Origin: Dryomyza anilis
Taxonomy: Eukaryota; Arthropoda; Insecta; Diptera; Dryomyzidae
Assembly (NCBI GenBank): GCA_951804985.1
Contig: OX638132.1
Location: forward strand, 27,858,440 to 27,922,439
Length of the DNA: 64,000 nucleotides
Reading direction: 5' to 3'
The notes beneath the pieces are model-generated. The model had not been told where the DNA came from and made no database searches. It was given only the letters and a program-made list of their open reading frames with translations. Made by a program: the position numbers and the translations under genes. Of this stretch, positions 10,386 to 21,958 are shown one piece after another. Positions within the stretch are counted from its first letter, which is position 1; every line of letters starts with the position of its first letter.

Positions 10386-12840
10386 CCCAAGAAACAAAAC
10401 GTACCATATACGGGCCGTTAACGGTACAGCATATACGAAATCAGATTCCGTAAACGTACAGTATTACGGAGCCGTATACGGTACAGAGAACGGATGAAAC
10501 GTCGATAACGGTGTTCGAAACCGTTTTTCATACAGTATCGACGGACCGTTAACGTACCGTATTTTTTAAATAAAACGAAGTGACCTCCGTAGTCTACGTT
10601 ACGTTTCTTCTTATAAATACGGAGTGGACTCCGTTGAATGCATTAAAAAACGTACCGTTTACGGTACGTTTTTATGCCGTTTTAAAAAATAAATACGGAA
10701 TGGCATATTTTTCATATATTACTACTTATTTGAAATACCGTTGAATAAATTCATAACAAAAGTTTTATTTGATAATACATAGATTTGTATTTAAAATAGA
10801 CGATTTTTAAACAAACTATCAATTATTACAAAATATATTGGAGCAATAATAAAATTTAAAAAATACAGTATTTAAAAAATAATATTATAAATAAAATGTT
10901 TCCCGTGCGTTTTACAATTTCTTGATATAAACAACTGAAAAAAAAGAAATTAACATTTTTAAATTTTTATGGAGAAATATAGAATAATTCGAACCAGAAT
11001 ATAGCCACAAATTTAACATTAAAACCTACTAGAAAAAATAGTGAACAACCAAAATCCCGAATATATACAATAAATAACAAGCCACTAAAATTCTCGCAAT
11101 TATTAAAATTAACACCCCAATCAAGTTTAAATCAGTACACAAATATTTACTTAATTAAAACATGAACACAAAGTGTGTGTGAAAACGAATTAGTTTATAC
11201 CGCAATCCCACAAATGGGATATTTACTACAAAATGGCAACTATGCCAAAAATAATAAATTCCCTCAGAATGGCAAGCACCCAACTAGAACAAAATACGAA
11301 ATGTTATCTTTGCGACTATCGTTTTTCAGGTGACTTAAAGGTTCATACAAAAGTTATCTATTAAACATCGTATACATATATATCAGAAAGGTAACTTTTT
11401 AAAGTAAACAAATCGGAATAATACCACATAGTGGCACCTCTGAACTTCATACTTCAAAGATGGCATTAGTTTTTTTGGCTGCGTCATACCGTTTGCTGTT
11501 AGCGTTTTTTGTGCTCCCTGTATTTTGTGTGGACAAAAATGTTCGAGTGATAGTAACAATATTAACCGCGACGAGTAAATTGTGTTTATGAACCGCTCAA
11601 AAGGAAGTGTCTCAGGACGTGACTGTGGCAGTAACAAACAGTTCAGCTAAAATAATTTCAAATAAAAATAAAACTTTTTATTTAAAACCATATTTAAAAC
11701 ATAGGTTTTGGTTTTTCATTATTATTGTCCATTTTTATATTTATTTGATATGATTTAGTTTGTCATTTGATTATTTCCATCAATTTTGGGAAAAATAAAT
11801 AATCGAATGACAACCTAATACATTGATAATAATTTGTTGTCATATTTAGTTAAAAGAGTTAACTAAAAGCTGTATTTAATTTATCTTATCTGCTGTCTAG
11901 AGGACAACTTTCTGATGATGCCTTTTAATAGTTGACTTAAACATAACTTTTTAATTATCTTTTCGAGAGCTAAAATTCAGCAAACTGGCGGACAGTCTTT
12001 TGTCTTCTGTCTTTCCGATACCTTTTTGATCACTTTTACGACAACATTCGGATATCGTTAACTTTTTAAAGTTAGCATAAAGTTAGGTTTTGGCATCGGT
12101 TGTCTGGTTGGACAAGGACTCTGTCAACTATAATTACTAGTGTCAATTTTACTTACATTAATTCAACTTCAAATGCGCGGCTGATTACGCGAGACGATGC
12201 AAGTTGAGCCTCTGCATGCCTCTGCAAGGAATGATAATCAACCAATCTCGAACCAATGATGGTTTGAGAATCTTCAGTTTTCGAGCAGCAGCAGCAGCTC
12301 ATCCTCGTGTATGACGGCAATGCAGAGCAGACGCGACATCATCGGTCTTTTGTTTGGATCTTCGGACTTGAGTAAATGCTCTTCACGCTTGCTCATCATC
12401 CGAACACATGACCATATTTCTTGCCAAATGCCAGTCTCAAAATTTTAGGTAAATTTAGTTAATGTTAAAATGCTTATAAATACTTGATTAGGTCTTATGT
12501 TTCAGCTGCACAACTTCTAATGACACAAAATAAAAATAAAATAAAAACCGGAATGAAAACGACATAAAAACGGTCTATGCTACCCGTAATAAACGGTACA
12601 AAAACGGTGTGCTCCGTTGCACACGGAGTATAAACGTATATGTCGCTACGGAGTGAAAACGGAATACAAACAGAATATTCGAAATACGGACAACAAAAGC
12701 ATATGAACGGAGTGAAATATTTCCACATGCCGTAAATTTTCCGTTTTCATTCATGTATCGAAGAGTCCGTCTTATACATACTGTAAACATACCATTGTGA
12801 TTCCGTTTGTTTACGGAGCTACGTTAAAATATTTCTTGGG
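10386..12840. mobile_element. DNA transposon with ACGG-rich subterminal regions
   Basis: The ends are inverted: CCCAAGAAACAAAACGTA at the left and ACGTTAAAATATTTCTTGGG at the right. About 330 bp inside each end is packed with copies of a degenerate CCGT/ACGG motif on both strands (for example GTTAACGGTAC, CCGTTTACGGTACG, GGAGTGAAAACGG), which looks like transposase-binding repeats. The middle is ordinary AT-rich DNA with a short finger-like frame (11270-11363, CYLCDYRFSGDLKVH) and a minus ORF at 12274-12444. A second, partial copy is at 58595-58852. No target duplication was found. Confidence 0.6.
12274..12444 (-). other. Exon-like open frame inside the ACGG element
   Basis: Minus-strand frame without ATG at its start, between a stop at 12445-12447 and a stop at 12274-12276. 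It reads TGIWQEIWSCVRMMSKREEH, then LLKSEDPNKRPMMSRLL, ending in a leucine run. The DPNKRPMMS string resembles the end of protein kinase catalytic domains, but this is weak. It may be a captured host exon or a transposase remnant. Confidence 0.3.
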
Positions 12841-13195
12841 AGATAAAATTCTTCCGAGTGGTATTTTCATTAATTTATCCCAACCAGTAGCGCGATTCCC
12901 CAATTATTAAGAACGTAATTAAAATATTCAATTATAAAAGCCAATGTAAATATTACGTATTTATTATGTTGTCAATGACATGTTTTTATACGTTATATAT
13001 ACATTTTTGGCACACTTGTGCCATTCGTGTCGGTTTATATAGTCGTTGGGGTGAAACTGTTATCTTCAATGCGCGGAAAAAATTTTCGTTATCCTATTGA
13101 TCGGCGAAGCTCAATTATTTCAATTATTTGTAAACTTATTACATAATAATTGATTGTATATATTTACACATAATACCACATGAATAAAACTACCA

Positions 13196-13251
13196 CCCAG
13201 CAAGACACAGCTGACCGAAACTTCAACACAAATGCGTATGTTCTTGCTGGG
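13196..13251. mobile_element. 56 bp deletion derivative of the CCCAGCAAGA element
   Basis: CCCAGCAAGACACAGCTGAC at the left and GTTCTTGCTGGG at the right are the same ends as the 996 bp element at 14582-15577, with almost the whole interior missing. It lies just upstream of the decayed DNAJC17 copy, as the full element does upstream of the intact copies. Confidence 0.7.
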
Positions 13252-13267
13252 TTGAAATAAAAATAAT

Positions 13268-13545
13268 CAATGGTATTTGTTATCCCACGTCAATTAAAAA
13301 ATACCACGTGAGGGATTTAGTCCACAGAACTGGCAACTAAGAGAAGAAAAAAAAATAAACGATTACAGTTTTCATTTGTTATTTATTTTGCAATTTTGAA
13401 TTAATTTCTTCATTTCCTAAATAAAAAAGGAAAATGACTACGAAAAAAGTAACCGACGTTAATCTTTATAATTTGCTTGGTATATAAAGTGAGGCTGAAC
13501 AATCGGAAATACGTAAAGTGGAACGTAAAAAAGCGTTTCAATGCA
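13268..13545 (+). pseudogene. Decayed 5' copy of DNAJC17
   Basis: The segment aligns with 15668-15945: promoter/5' UTR (GGGATTTAGTCCACAGAACT, AATAAACGATTACA) and then the start codon at 13433 with MTTKKVTDVNLY. An in-frame TAA at codon 18, substitutions (KAY to KVE at the J-domain helix II) and an abrupt end before the HPD motif kill the reading frame. It is more diverged than the two intact copies are from each other, so it marks an older duplication of the same locus. Confidence 0.85.
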
Positions 13546-13807
13546 TAGTTTCCAGTTCCGTGTGAAATTTCCCATTTGTGAGAAAGGTAATTCCCATGGG
13601 AATTTTTATTGGCTGTGGGAATTTTTTTTCCCACAGTTTTTTTTTATGTAACTCAATTTAAGATCACACTAAATGTACATTTAATGCTATCAACATTTCG
13701 AACGCACCGATTTGCAAAGTGAAAATAGGATCAGTGAAGGCGTTAATTCAAAAAGAAGTCCGTTCCTATTTTAAAATAATATAAAGTGTTCGTTGTTTAA
13801 GGTAAAA

Positions 13808-14190
13808 ATGAGTGGACGTAGAAAGCTTCCCAAGACTCCACAACCTGAAGACATTTCAGGATTATTTAGGAAGTCGTGGTAAGTTGTTGTTTACTTTTTA
13901 ATAAATTTAAAAAAAAAAAAAAACAAATGTGGAAAAATAAAAGAAACATGTATTTGTGTTTCAACATCAAAATCTGCAGAAGTTGCAACAAAAATATTGC
14001 TGTTGTAGAATCTTTGGCAACAGCACTCGCTGCATTAGCACATTTGGAACTAACAGATATCCATTATAATGAAGACAGTTCATCCGACAGCATTGTCGAG
14101 TTGAAAAATAGTGAACTGCATCTCTTAAATATGGAAATTGATACATCTAACGCTGTTGACGATGATTATTTGCAAGAGAAAATTAAATAA
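13808..14190 (+). CDS. Small two-exon protein of unknown function, 92 aa
   Basis: Exon 1, 13808-13878, begins MSGRRKLPKTPQPEDISGLF and ends at a GTAAGT donor. Exon 2 is 13983-14190. The acceptor region reads CAGAAG. Splicing at the first AG makes TGA at the junction; splicing at the second, three bases on, gives a full frame, so I chose the second. The protein continues NKNIAVVESLATALAALAHL, then an acidic serine-rich stretch and a C-terminal helix-forming tail. It is not a family I recognise; a short helical adaptor is possible. It lies just left of the duplicated block. Confidence 0.6.
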
Positions 14191-14581
14191 ACATTTTAAA
14201 TAAAATGATTTAAAATAAATTGATAAACTTCATATTATTTTTTTAATTAATTTAGCATTTGCAAATATAAACACTCTTTCGAGACAATACATTTGTTCAG
14301 TATTTTTAATTGGATTTATATTAATTTTGTGGTAAATTTTAAATGTATGCAATAATTTTCTAAGTGTTTTTTAATTGCCATGCGACTTTTATGTTCATAT
14401 TTAATTCATTTAAGGATTTTCTTGGTATTTATAAATTGATCTTGTATTTTTGAGTTAATTTTACTTTCTGCGGTATTTTTGTGGTAATTTTTAATGACTG
14501 TGGGAATTGTGTGGATATTTTCATGTGCTATGGGAATTTTTGTGGTAATTTTCATGTACTGTGGGAATTAAATCAACCAAA

Positions 14582-15577
14582 CCCAGCAAGACATACCTTA
14601 CCGAAACTCCAACACAATAACAATATTATATTTTCTCACTCATACATAAATAATTTGAAATACATCCCTGCAGGATCAATGATAGATATATGACCCGTAA
14701 TTTTACTATTAATGAAAAACTAATATTTTTTGCGCGTCGTTTTGCCACCATTTTTTATTTGTAGGTTATTTATTACATTTGCAACAGTAGCCGCTACAGC
14801 AGGAGTTGAAACAAGATGTTACTTAAATTATAAACAATTGATAAACACTAAAAGAAAGTATATTGAAAAGAGTATTTGTATATATTGCTTATTTATCTAT
14901 TCATATTATAGATATCATCAAAGTGGAAAGGTCATCTGCATTAAAAAAAATGCATGGAAGGAAGCAAAACAACGGCAAACAAAAGTCGTTTTAATAGACA
15001 ATTTTGTAATGCAAACATGTTGAATGTAATGCGCATTGTGTTCAACGCAATAAAAATGAAAACTATACTATAACTATTTTGAGTTTTTTTGGTTTTATTT
15101 GGTCTAATTTTGGTTAGTTTACTATTAATTTAACAGTCCCTAACCTCAAAATTAAAACAGTTTATGTTACGTAAAATATTTCGTAAATTAACAAGTAATT
15201 TAATCGTCACTTATTACCAAAAGAACAGTGATAAACATATATTCTATTGTATCGTATCTATTTATTTGGTCTAATTTTGGTTAGTTTACTATTAATTTAA
15301 CAGTCCCTAACCTCAAAATTAAAACAGTTTATGTTACGTAAAATATTTCGTAAATTAACAAGTAATTTAATCGTCACTTATTACCAAAAGAACAGTGATA
15401 AACATATATTCTATTGTATCTCATTTCAGATGAGTGAGAAAAAGATAAAAATTCACACGCACACAAAAGTTTCGGTCAATTTTATCTCTTAACAATGTTA
15501 TAGAAACTTTTATTGAAACTTTCAGTTTTGATACTTGTAATATTACTGCTCATATGACTGGTAGTATTCTTGCTGGG
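14582..15577. mobile_element. CCCAGCAAGA TIR element, copy in unit 1
   Basis: The ends CCCAGCAAGACATACCTTAC and TAGTATTCTTGCTGGG are inverted repeats. Other copies: 20964-21958, 43045-43833, and fragments at 13196-13251 and 1925-1964. The interior has exon-like pieces (TTTGTAG before a GCAGCCGCTACAGC-type block; TATTATAG before ATATCATCAAAGTGG) but no transposase was recognised. This copy has a 167 bp direct duplication at about 15094-15427 that the 43 kb copy lacks. Confidence 0.75.
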
Positions 15578-15831
15578 AAATTACCACGTGGGAATTTTTA
15601 ATAAGTCGTATGGGAAAAAGGTATTTATTTTTATTTTTCGTGGTAATTTTGGTTGGCAACTTTGCTTCAATGGTATTTGTTATTCCACGTTAATTAAAAA
15701 ATTCCACGTAAGGGATTTAGTCCACAGAACTGGCAACTATGAGAAGAAAACAAAAATAAACGATTACAATAAACTTTTGTTATTTTGCAAATTTTGAATT
15801 AATTTCTTGAATTCCTAAACAAAAAAGTAAA

Positions 15832-16719
15832 ATGACTACGAAAAAAGTAACCGACGTTAATCTTTATAAACTGCTTGGTATAGAAAGCGAGGCTGAACAA
15901 TCGGAAATACGTAAAGCGTATCGTAAAAAAGCCCTTCAATGCCATCCTGACAAGAATCCCGACAATCCAAAAGCTGCGGAACTGTTCCACGAACTGTCCA
16001 AAGCCTTGGAAATACTTACGGATGCTACCGCCCGTGCTGCATATGACAAGGTGCTGAATGCAAAAAAAGCAACTGAACTGCGAAACAAAAACTTAGACAG
16101 CAAACGGCAGAAATTAAAAGCTGACTTGGAGCAACGTGAGCGGGATGCTATTAACCAACTATACAGTGCACAACCTTATGCACCAGCAGTGTGGAAAACA
16201 GACGAAGACATATTCCAAGAGCAGATTGAGCGGTTACGTCGCGAGGGCTCGAAACTGTTGGAGGAGGAACAAAGACTAATGCGGGAGCAATTGCAAAAGA
16301 CAATGGCAGAGCAGAGTAGGGTCGTACAATTCGACTCATCACAGCACCGCATTAAACTTAAATGGAAGGCTGATAAAAAAGATGTAACAAATGGTGGCTA
16401 CTCGCAGGATAAAATACTTCAGTATCTCAAGAAATACGGCGATATTGTAGCATTTGTGATGTCCAAAAAACCAGGAAGTGCGCTCGTTGAGTTCAAAACA
16501 CTTGAGGCCGCCGAGATGGCACTGGCCTATGAGAAAGGTTTGTTAGAAAATAATTTGCATTTGGAATGGGTTACGCCACCGCAAACTAAGAAGGCAAATA
16601 GTTGTACGACTGGCTCAGAAGCGGACTTTGAAGATTTAGTAATGCGAAAACTGCGACAAGCTGAAGAGCGCAAACGACTAATAGAACAAATGCAAAAAGA
16701 GGATGCCGATGAAAATTAA
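15832..16719 (+). CDS. DNAJC17: DNAJC17, J-domain/RRM co-chaperone, copy 1
   Basis: Single-exon gene, 295 aa, about the usual length of DNAJC17. An N-terminal J domain (about residues 9-75) carries the HPD motif at 38-40 (QCHPDKNPDNPKAAELF), which stimulates Hsp70 ATPase. A charged coiled coil covers about 80-170, and an RRM about 173-250 (KILQYLKKYGDIVAFVMS, GSALVEFKTLEAAEMAL). The family is nuclear and linked to splicing. The start follows a short leader shared with the pseudogene at 13433. The poly(A) signal AATAAA lies at about 16802. Identical in protein to the copy at 22213. Confidence 0.95.
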   Translation: MTTKKVTDVNLYKLLGIESEAEQSEIRKAYRKKALQCHPDKNPDNPKAAELFHELSKALEILTDATARAAYDKVLNAKKATELRNKNLDSKRQKLKADLEQRERDAINQLYSAQPYAPAVWKTDEDIFQEQIERLRREGSKLLEEEQRLMREQLQKTMAEQSRVVQFDSSQHRIKLKWKADKKDVTNGGYSQDKILQYLKKYGDIVAFVMSKKPGSALVEFKTLEAAEMALAYEKGLLENNLHLEWVTPPQTKKANSCTTGSEADFEDLVMRKLRQAEERKRLIEQMQKEDADEN

Positions 16720-17615
16720 TAGAATATTATGCATCAAAATATAGGTAATTTCATTTATATTTAAGTATAACTAAGAATTTGTATGTAAATTTTGCTGATT
16801 TAATAAAAGTTGTTGAGAAAAATGATTTGATTGAGATAAGCTATTAACCCATTATCTGCCAAACATAATAAAAAATAAAGGAAAAAGGTAATATTGTTCT
16901 AGTCCATATTATGGTTACATAAATAATAATATAGAAGTTAGTGTAATCGAAATAAGTTAGTGTAATCGTGCAAGTGCAGTGGTTTGATATGTTTGTGATA
17001 CATTATGCTATATTAGGATAACACTACTACTTATTATATCTATTTACTTCTATGAAATTTTTATCTAAAACTATTATTTGCTCAAATAAATAAATAAAAA
17101 TATCTGCTGTATTTTAAAACTTTTCTTCAATGACTATCAGCCCTTATCTAGCGAGCAATGACAATTGTTATCAATAACAATTGATACAAATGACAATTGA
17201 TACAAATGACAATTGATTCAGACTTTTACGTCAACATGCATAGAAAATAAAATTGACAGATTACGGAATTGTGAGAATTCGCACTTTTGTGACCGATTTT
17301 AATTTGTGACTCATGCCAGAATATAGCTCTATGTCTATCTTGATCTGCAATCATAAATTTGCACCATAGTATATGCAAATGCGAGTTACGCATCAGAGAC
17401 GGGACTTTGTAATTGAGAATTGATTTTGATTTGAATTGAGCAAAACATATTCTATTTCAAAAATAAAAAATTATAATTAAAGCAAAGTAATTCACTTCAA
17501 AAAAAAATATAAATAAATTTGAAATTTTATTTCAATTCAAAATTGTTTTGAAATAAATTGAACAAAGTATTTCAAATTAAAAAAAAAAATGAATTATAAA
17601 TACCCAATTCAACTT

Positions 17616-18338
17616 CCCAGCCGGCCAAACGATCATAAACGACATCGTAAATGATAGCAAATATTCGTAAATAATGAATAAAACAATCGTATACGAGAAT
17701 CGTAAATGATTCGAAAACGCATACAGTTTCGTTCTTAATTTGTCCATCGTAACGAGGTATCATAAACGAACTAAAAACACTCATATATGATAAATTTTCG
17801 ATTGTTTATGATCGTAAAATACGATTATATACTCGTTATAAACGATGTTTTTTGTTCGTAAACGAACTCGTTTTTAATATTTTTTACGATTAAATTTTAA
17901 TCGTAAATGATAATCATTTTTAACTCTTTTACGAGCTTTTTCCTACTTTTTTAACGATATAAAAAAAATAAGTAAATGCATTTAATTTTTATATTAAGCT
18001 CACAAATGCATTTACTTACTTCTTAATTACATCAAATGATTTAAAATTTTCACCAAAACAATTCAATCTTTTAAAAAAAAAAATCGAACATTTCTTGCAT
18101 TTTTTAAATGAACTTTTGATTACAAAAACAATAATAAATTTTGACAATCTTTTTTTACGATTTAAACAATCGAAAAATACGAGCCATCGTTATTTACGAT
18201 CAAAATATGATGGTTTTTTTCATTGACATTTATCATCGTTTTTTACGAGCAAAATTATCGAAATTTATGATTATTTTGAATCGCCAAACGATCGTAATTT
18301 ACGAAAATCATAAAAAATGTGTGTAGGTGCCTACTGGG
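17616..18338. mobile_element. CGTAAATGAT-repeat element, copy in unit 1
   Basis: Ends are CCCAGCCGGCC and GGTGCCTACTGGG, weakly inverted. The ~250 bp next to each end is filled with a degenerate CGTAAATGAT/ATCATTTACG motif on both strands; the middle is plain AT-rich sequence. This is the same design as the ACGG element with a different motif. Further copies are at 23997-24719 and, interrupted, at 57340-58594. Confidence 0.65.
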
Positions 18339-18469
18339 TTATTGCTTAGAAATACTCAATGCCATCAAAAAATGTATTAATTGATTTAAATTAAATTAAT
18401 TTGAATTTTAGTAGAGCGCCCTACAGTAAAAGTTCAAGTGGTGATAATTTCCATGTGAAATTCGCACTC

Positions 18470-19010
18470 CGATGCATCATTGGACATTTTTGGTTGAATT
18501 TGTTCCAATGTACACAGATCATCCTGATGCGTCATTGGAAGTTTTTGGGTGCATCTGTTCAAATGGACACAGATTACATTCAAGTACGTCATTGGAATTT
18601 TATGTGCGTCTGTTCCAATGGGCATGGATTCACAGCCAAATGAGTCATTAGAACTTGTTTGGATGCATCTGTTCCAGTGGCATTACAGAAGCACCCAAGT
18701 GCGTTATGAAACGTTGGAACCAATTTGTCCAAAAAAATGTCCAATTACGCAGTTAGGTTCTTGCCAAATCCCAATGGAACCAATTTGTCTAAAAAAATGC
18801 CCAATGACGCAGTTAAGTTCTGGCCAAATCCCAATGGAACCAATTTGTCCAATGAAGCAGTTAGGTTCTGGCCAAATCCCAATGGAACCAATTAGTCCAA
18901 TGACGCAGTTGGGTTCTGGCCAAATCGCAATGGAACCAATTTGTCCAAAAAAATGTCCAATAACGCAGTTAGGTTTTGGCCAAATCCCAAAGGAAGCAAT
19001 TGTTGCCAAA
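18470..19010. repeat. 60/48 bp minisatellite
   Basis: Units begin GGAACCAATTTGTCC at 18716, 18776, 18836, 18884, 18932 and 18992, so spacings are 60, 60, 48, 48, 60. The 12 bp difference is one optional block, AAAAAAATGTCC. A more diverged ~56 bp repeat built on CGTCATTGGAA lies at 18470-18660. Because unit lengths are multiples of three, long frames stay open on both strands; I do not regard either as a gene. Confidence 0.8.
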
Positions 19011-20963
19011 TCCAAAAAACATTTTTCCAAAATATGTCTCAATGACGGACTTAGATGCGTATCTAGTCCCACATGATGGGATTCACCCAAAAAATGAATC
19101 TGTGGCTAATTGGTAAAGATTCAACCAAAAACGTCGAATGATCCACCTAGATGCGAACTTAAAACAAATTTAAATATGCTGGCCCCGGATGATACAAATA
19201 TCCAATAATGCATCTCGATGCAATTCTCTGCCATTGAAATACATTCAAGCCAAAATGTGTTGCGTGCCACTTCAATGTTTTTGTATTTTAAATAGAATTG
19301 ATCAATTCCAATTCATTTTTGTTGAATGGAAATTGATCAATGCCAGTTTTTAAAATTTGAATTGAATTGAATAAAAGTATTTCACTTCAAATTTTTTTGA
19401 ATTGGAATTTGTTTACTCAATTCTAATGAAATATTTTTCAAATTGAAATACTTTTTTCAAATGCCATTTAAATAAAAAGAAATGAAATATTTGAAAACAA
19501 TTTCAATTCATGAACAAATTTAAATTGGAAAATAATGAATTAGTGCAAATTGTTCAAATAATTACTAAATTGGTAGTACCATTATTAAATTTTCAGTGGA
19601 AGTATGTTACACCGCAATTAGTTGCTGTGCAAATTGTACGATGGTGGTAAACACTGAATTATCGATCACTCTAATAATAAAGGCAAAGTCACCAATATAA
19701 TTATTATTCGCACAGGCCTCAAAAGGCATATTTTCTGTTAGTTTAACTTTCAATAAATTTTAAATATACAGATGTTGCCACCATTGTACTGAAACGAGTA
19801 CATGCATTTTTCGATTAATTTAACATTCACCAATTCCAAATTAGTTATATATTTTAGTTTATGTTTCAGATGCTGATTGTCCATACTAGACAGTACACCT
19901 ACAGTTCTATTAACGATATCACTCAAATTAAATTCTTTAAAAAAAAAAAAAAAACTTTCGTGATGGGTCAAAATCACAAAATCAGAACAACATTATTCTC
20001 TAACTAATGTTTCTGTGGTAACACTATGGACCTTGTCTGAACTATGTGAGGCTTTAGCCGCCACTCCCAACCTATTCTAGTTCATGGTTTAATAAACTAA
20101 TCCAGAAATAAATATGTTTTTATTTAAAAAATAATTGCATAGTTTAAAAAGTTTCGGAAAATTCTAAATTACTTATCACATTTATGCAAATAAAACACGT
20201 AAATATGGAATCAGTAGATCGTAACGGGTATATTCGCTTATATTCATAAAATGTTTCTGCAGTGTATTTTAGAAAATAAATTGATTTAAAAGAGTTTAAA
20301 ATATCGTCCTTAAGTAACCTAAAACTGGTGGTGTGTTCATGAAAAACCTACAATTGATCTATTCCCTACTTGAAATCAGTGTGGACTCGTGTATTTAAGT
20401 ATGGTGATTGGCCTGAAGGGCTTATTTTTTAAATGGTTTGAAAAGCTCTCACAATGACAGCTAATGCGGATAATGTAGGTGAAACCCAGGTGTATAATCA
20501 GGGACCAAAACCCTTTGGAAGATCGGTTCCGGTTCTGGTTCATTGATTTAAAAAAAGGTTCCAACCAAAAACTACATACTACTACAAGAGTGTCATGTAT
20601 ATATTTATATAGTTTTAACTGTAGATTAAATAATTTTTACATTTAGATTTAATCCCCCTTTTAATTATCCCCAAATAATAATTGTCAACCAACGAATTTA
20701 TATTAATTTTGTGGTAAATTTTAAATGTATGCAATAATTTTCTAAGTGTTTTTTAATTGCCATGCGACTTTTATGTTCATATTTAATTCATTTAAGGATT
20801 TTCTTGGTATTTATAAATTGATCTTGTATTTTTGAGTTAATTTTACTTTCTGCGGTATTTTTGTGGTAATTTTTAATGACTGTGGGAATTGTGTGGATAT
20901 TTTCATGTGCTATGGGAATTTTTGTGGTAATTTTCATGTACTGTGGGAATTAAATCAACCAAA

Positions 20964-21958
20964 CCCAGCAAGACATACCTTACCGAAACTCCAACACAAT
21001 AACAATATTATATTTTCTCACTCATACATAAATAATTTGAAATACATCCCTGCAGGATCAATGATAGATATATGACCCGTAATTTTACTATTAATGAAAA
21101 ACTAATATTTTTTGCGCGTCGTTTTGCCACCATTTTTTATTTGTAGGTTATTTATTACATTTGCAACAGTAGCCGCTACAGCAGGAGTTGAAACAAGATG
21201 TTACTTAAATTATAAACAATTGATAAACACTAAAAGAAAGTATATTGAAAAGAGTATTTGTATATATTGCTTATTTATCTATTCATATTATAGATATCAT
21301 CAAAGTGGAAAGGTCATCTGCATTAAAAAAAATGCATGGAAGGAAGCAAAACAACGGCAAACAAAAGTCGTTTTAATAGACAATTTTGTAATGCAAACAT
21401 GTTGAATGTAATGCGCATTGTGTTCAACGCAATAAAAATGAAAACTATACTATAACTATTTTGAGTTTTTTGGTTTTATTTGGTCTAATTTTGGTTAGTT
21501 TACTATTAATTTAACAGTCCCTAACCTCAAAATTAAAACAGTTTATGTTACGTAAAATATTTCGTAAATTAACAAGTAATTTAATCGTCACTTATTACCA
21601 AAAGAACAGTGATAAACATATATTCTATTGTATCGTATCTATTTATTTGGTCTAATTTTGGTTAGTTTACTATTAATTTAACAGTCCCTAACCTCAAAAT
21701 TAAAACAGTTTATGTTACGTAAAATATTTCGTAAATTAACAAGTAATTTAATCGTCACTTATTACCAAAAGAACAGTGATAAACATATATTCTATTGTAT
21801 CTCATTTCAGATGAGTGAGAAAAAGATAAAAATTCACACGCACACAAAAGTTTCGGTCAATTTTATCTCTTAACAATGTTATAGAAACTTTTATTGAAAC
21901 TTTCAGTTTTGATACTTGTAATATTACTGCTCATATGACTGGTAGTATTCTTGCTGGG
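20964..21958. mobile_element. CCCAGCAAGA TIR element, copy in unit 2
   Basis: Duplicate of the element at 14582-15577, one base shorter in a T run. It includes the same internal 167 bp direct duplication, so that event predates the segmental duplication. Confidence 0.75.

Larger units (their letters stand above)
10181..13807. other. Intergenic: ACGG-rich transposon and DNAJC17-derived debris
   Basis: Between DPH3 and the small gene at 13808 lie the ACGG-rich element (10386-12840), a 56 bp TIR remnant (13196-13251) and a decayed copy of the DNAJC17 promoter and 5' coding region (13268-13545). 13546-13650 carries short GGGAATT/AATTCCC inverted runs. 12841-13195 shows nothing I can name. Confidence 0.6.
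14314..20695. repeat. Tandem segmental duplication, unit 1 (6382 bp)
   Basis: Every base block from ATTTATATTAATTTTGTGG at 14314 to CAACCAACGAATT at 20698 recurs at 20696-27078 with an offset of 6380-6382. Differences seen are a few single-base indels in homopolymers (T run near 15085, A run near 19940) and a small change near 19693. The joint has a 3 bp ATT microhomology. The unit contains a TIR element, DNAJC17, the CGTAAATGAT element and the 60/48 bp minisatellite. Confidence 0.95.
16720..20695. other. Non-coding remainder of unit 1
   Basis: No gene was recognised downstream of DNAJC17. It contains a short GACAATTGATACAAAT tandem repeat (about 17160-17222), the CGTAAATGAT element (17616-18338), a minisatellite (about 18470-19010) and long TTGAATTGAA-type AT-rich runs on both sides (17400-17600, 19280-19560). 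The rest, to 20695, is unremarkable. Confidence 0.6.

Noticed and set aside
13876..13982. N-terminal extension of the small gene by reading through the intron (ATG at 13876)
   Set aside because: It starts inside a poly(A)-rich intron; a strong GTAAGT donor and a better upstream start (13808) explain the region.
17616..18338. CRISPR-like array from repeated CGTAAATGAT motifs
   Set aside because: Motifs are degenerate, on both strands and without uniform spacers, in a eukaryotic transposon; not a CRISPR.
18704..19090. 128 aa minus-strand frame with repeated GQIGSIGIWPEPNC units, and the 175 aa plus frame opposite it
   Set aside because: Both are produced by the 60/48 bp minisatellite, whose unit lengths are multiples of three; no start context, splice signals or non-repetitive domain.
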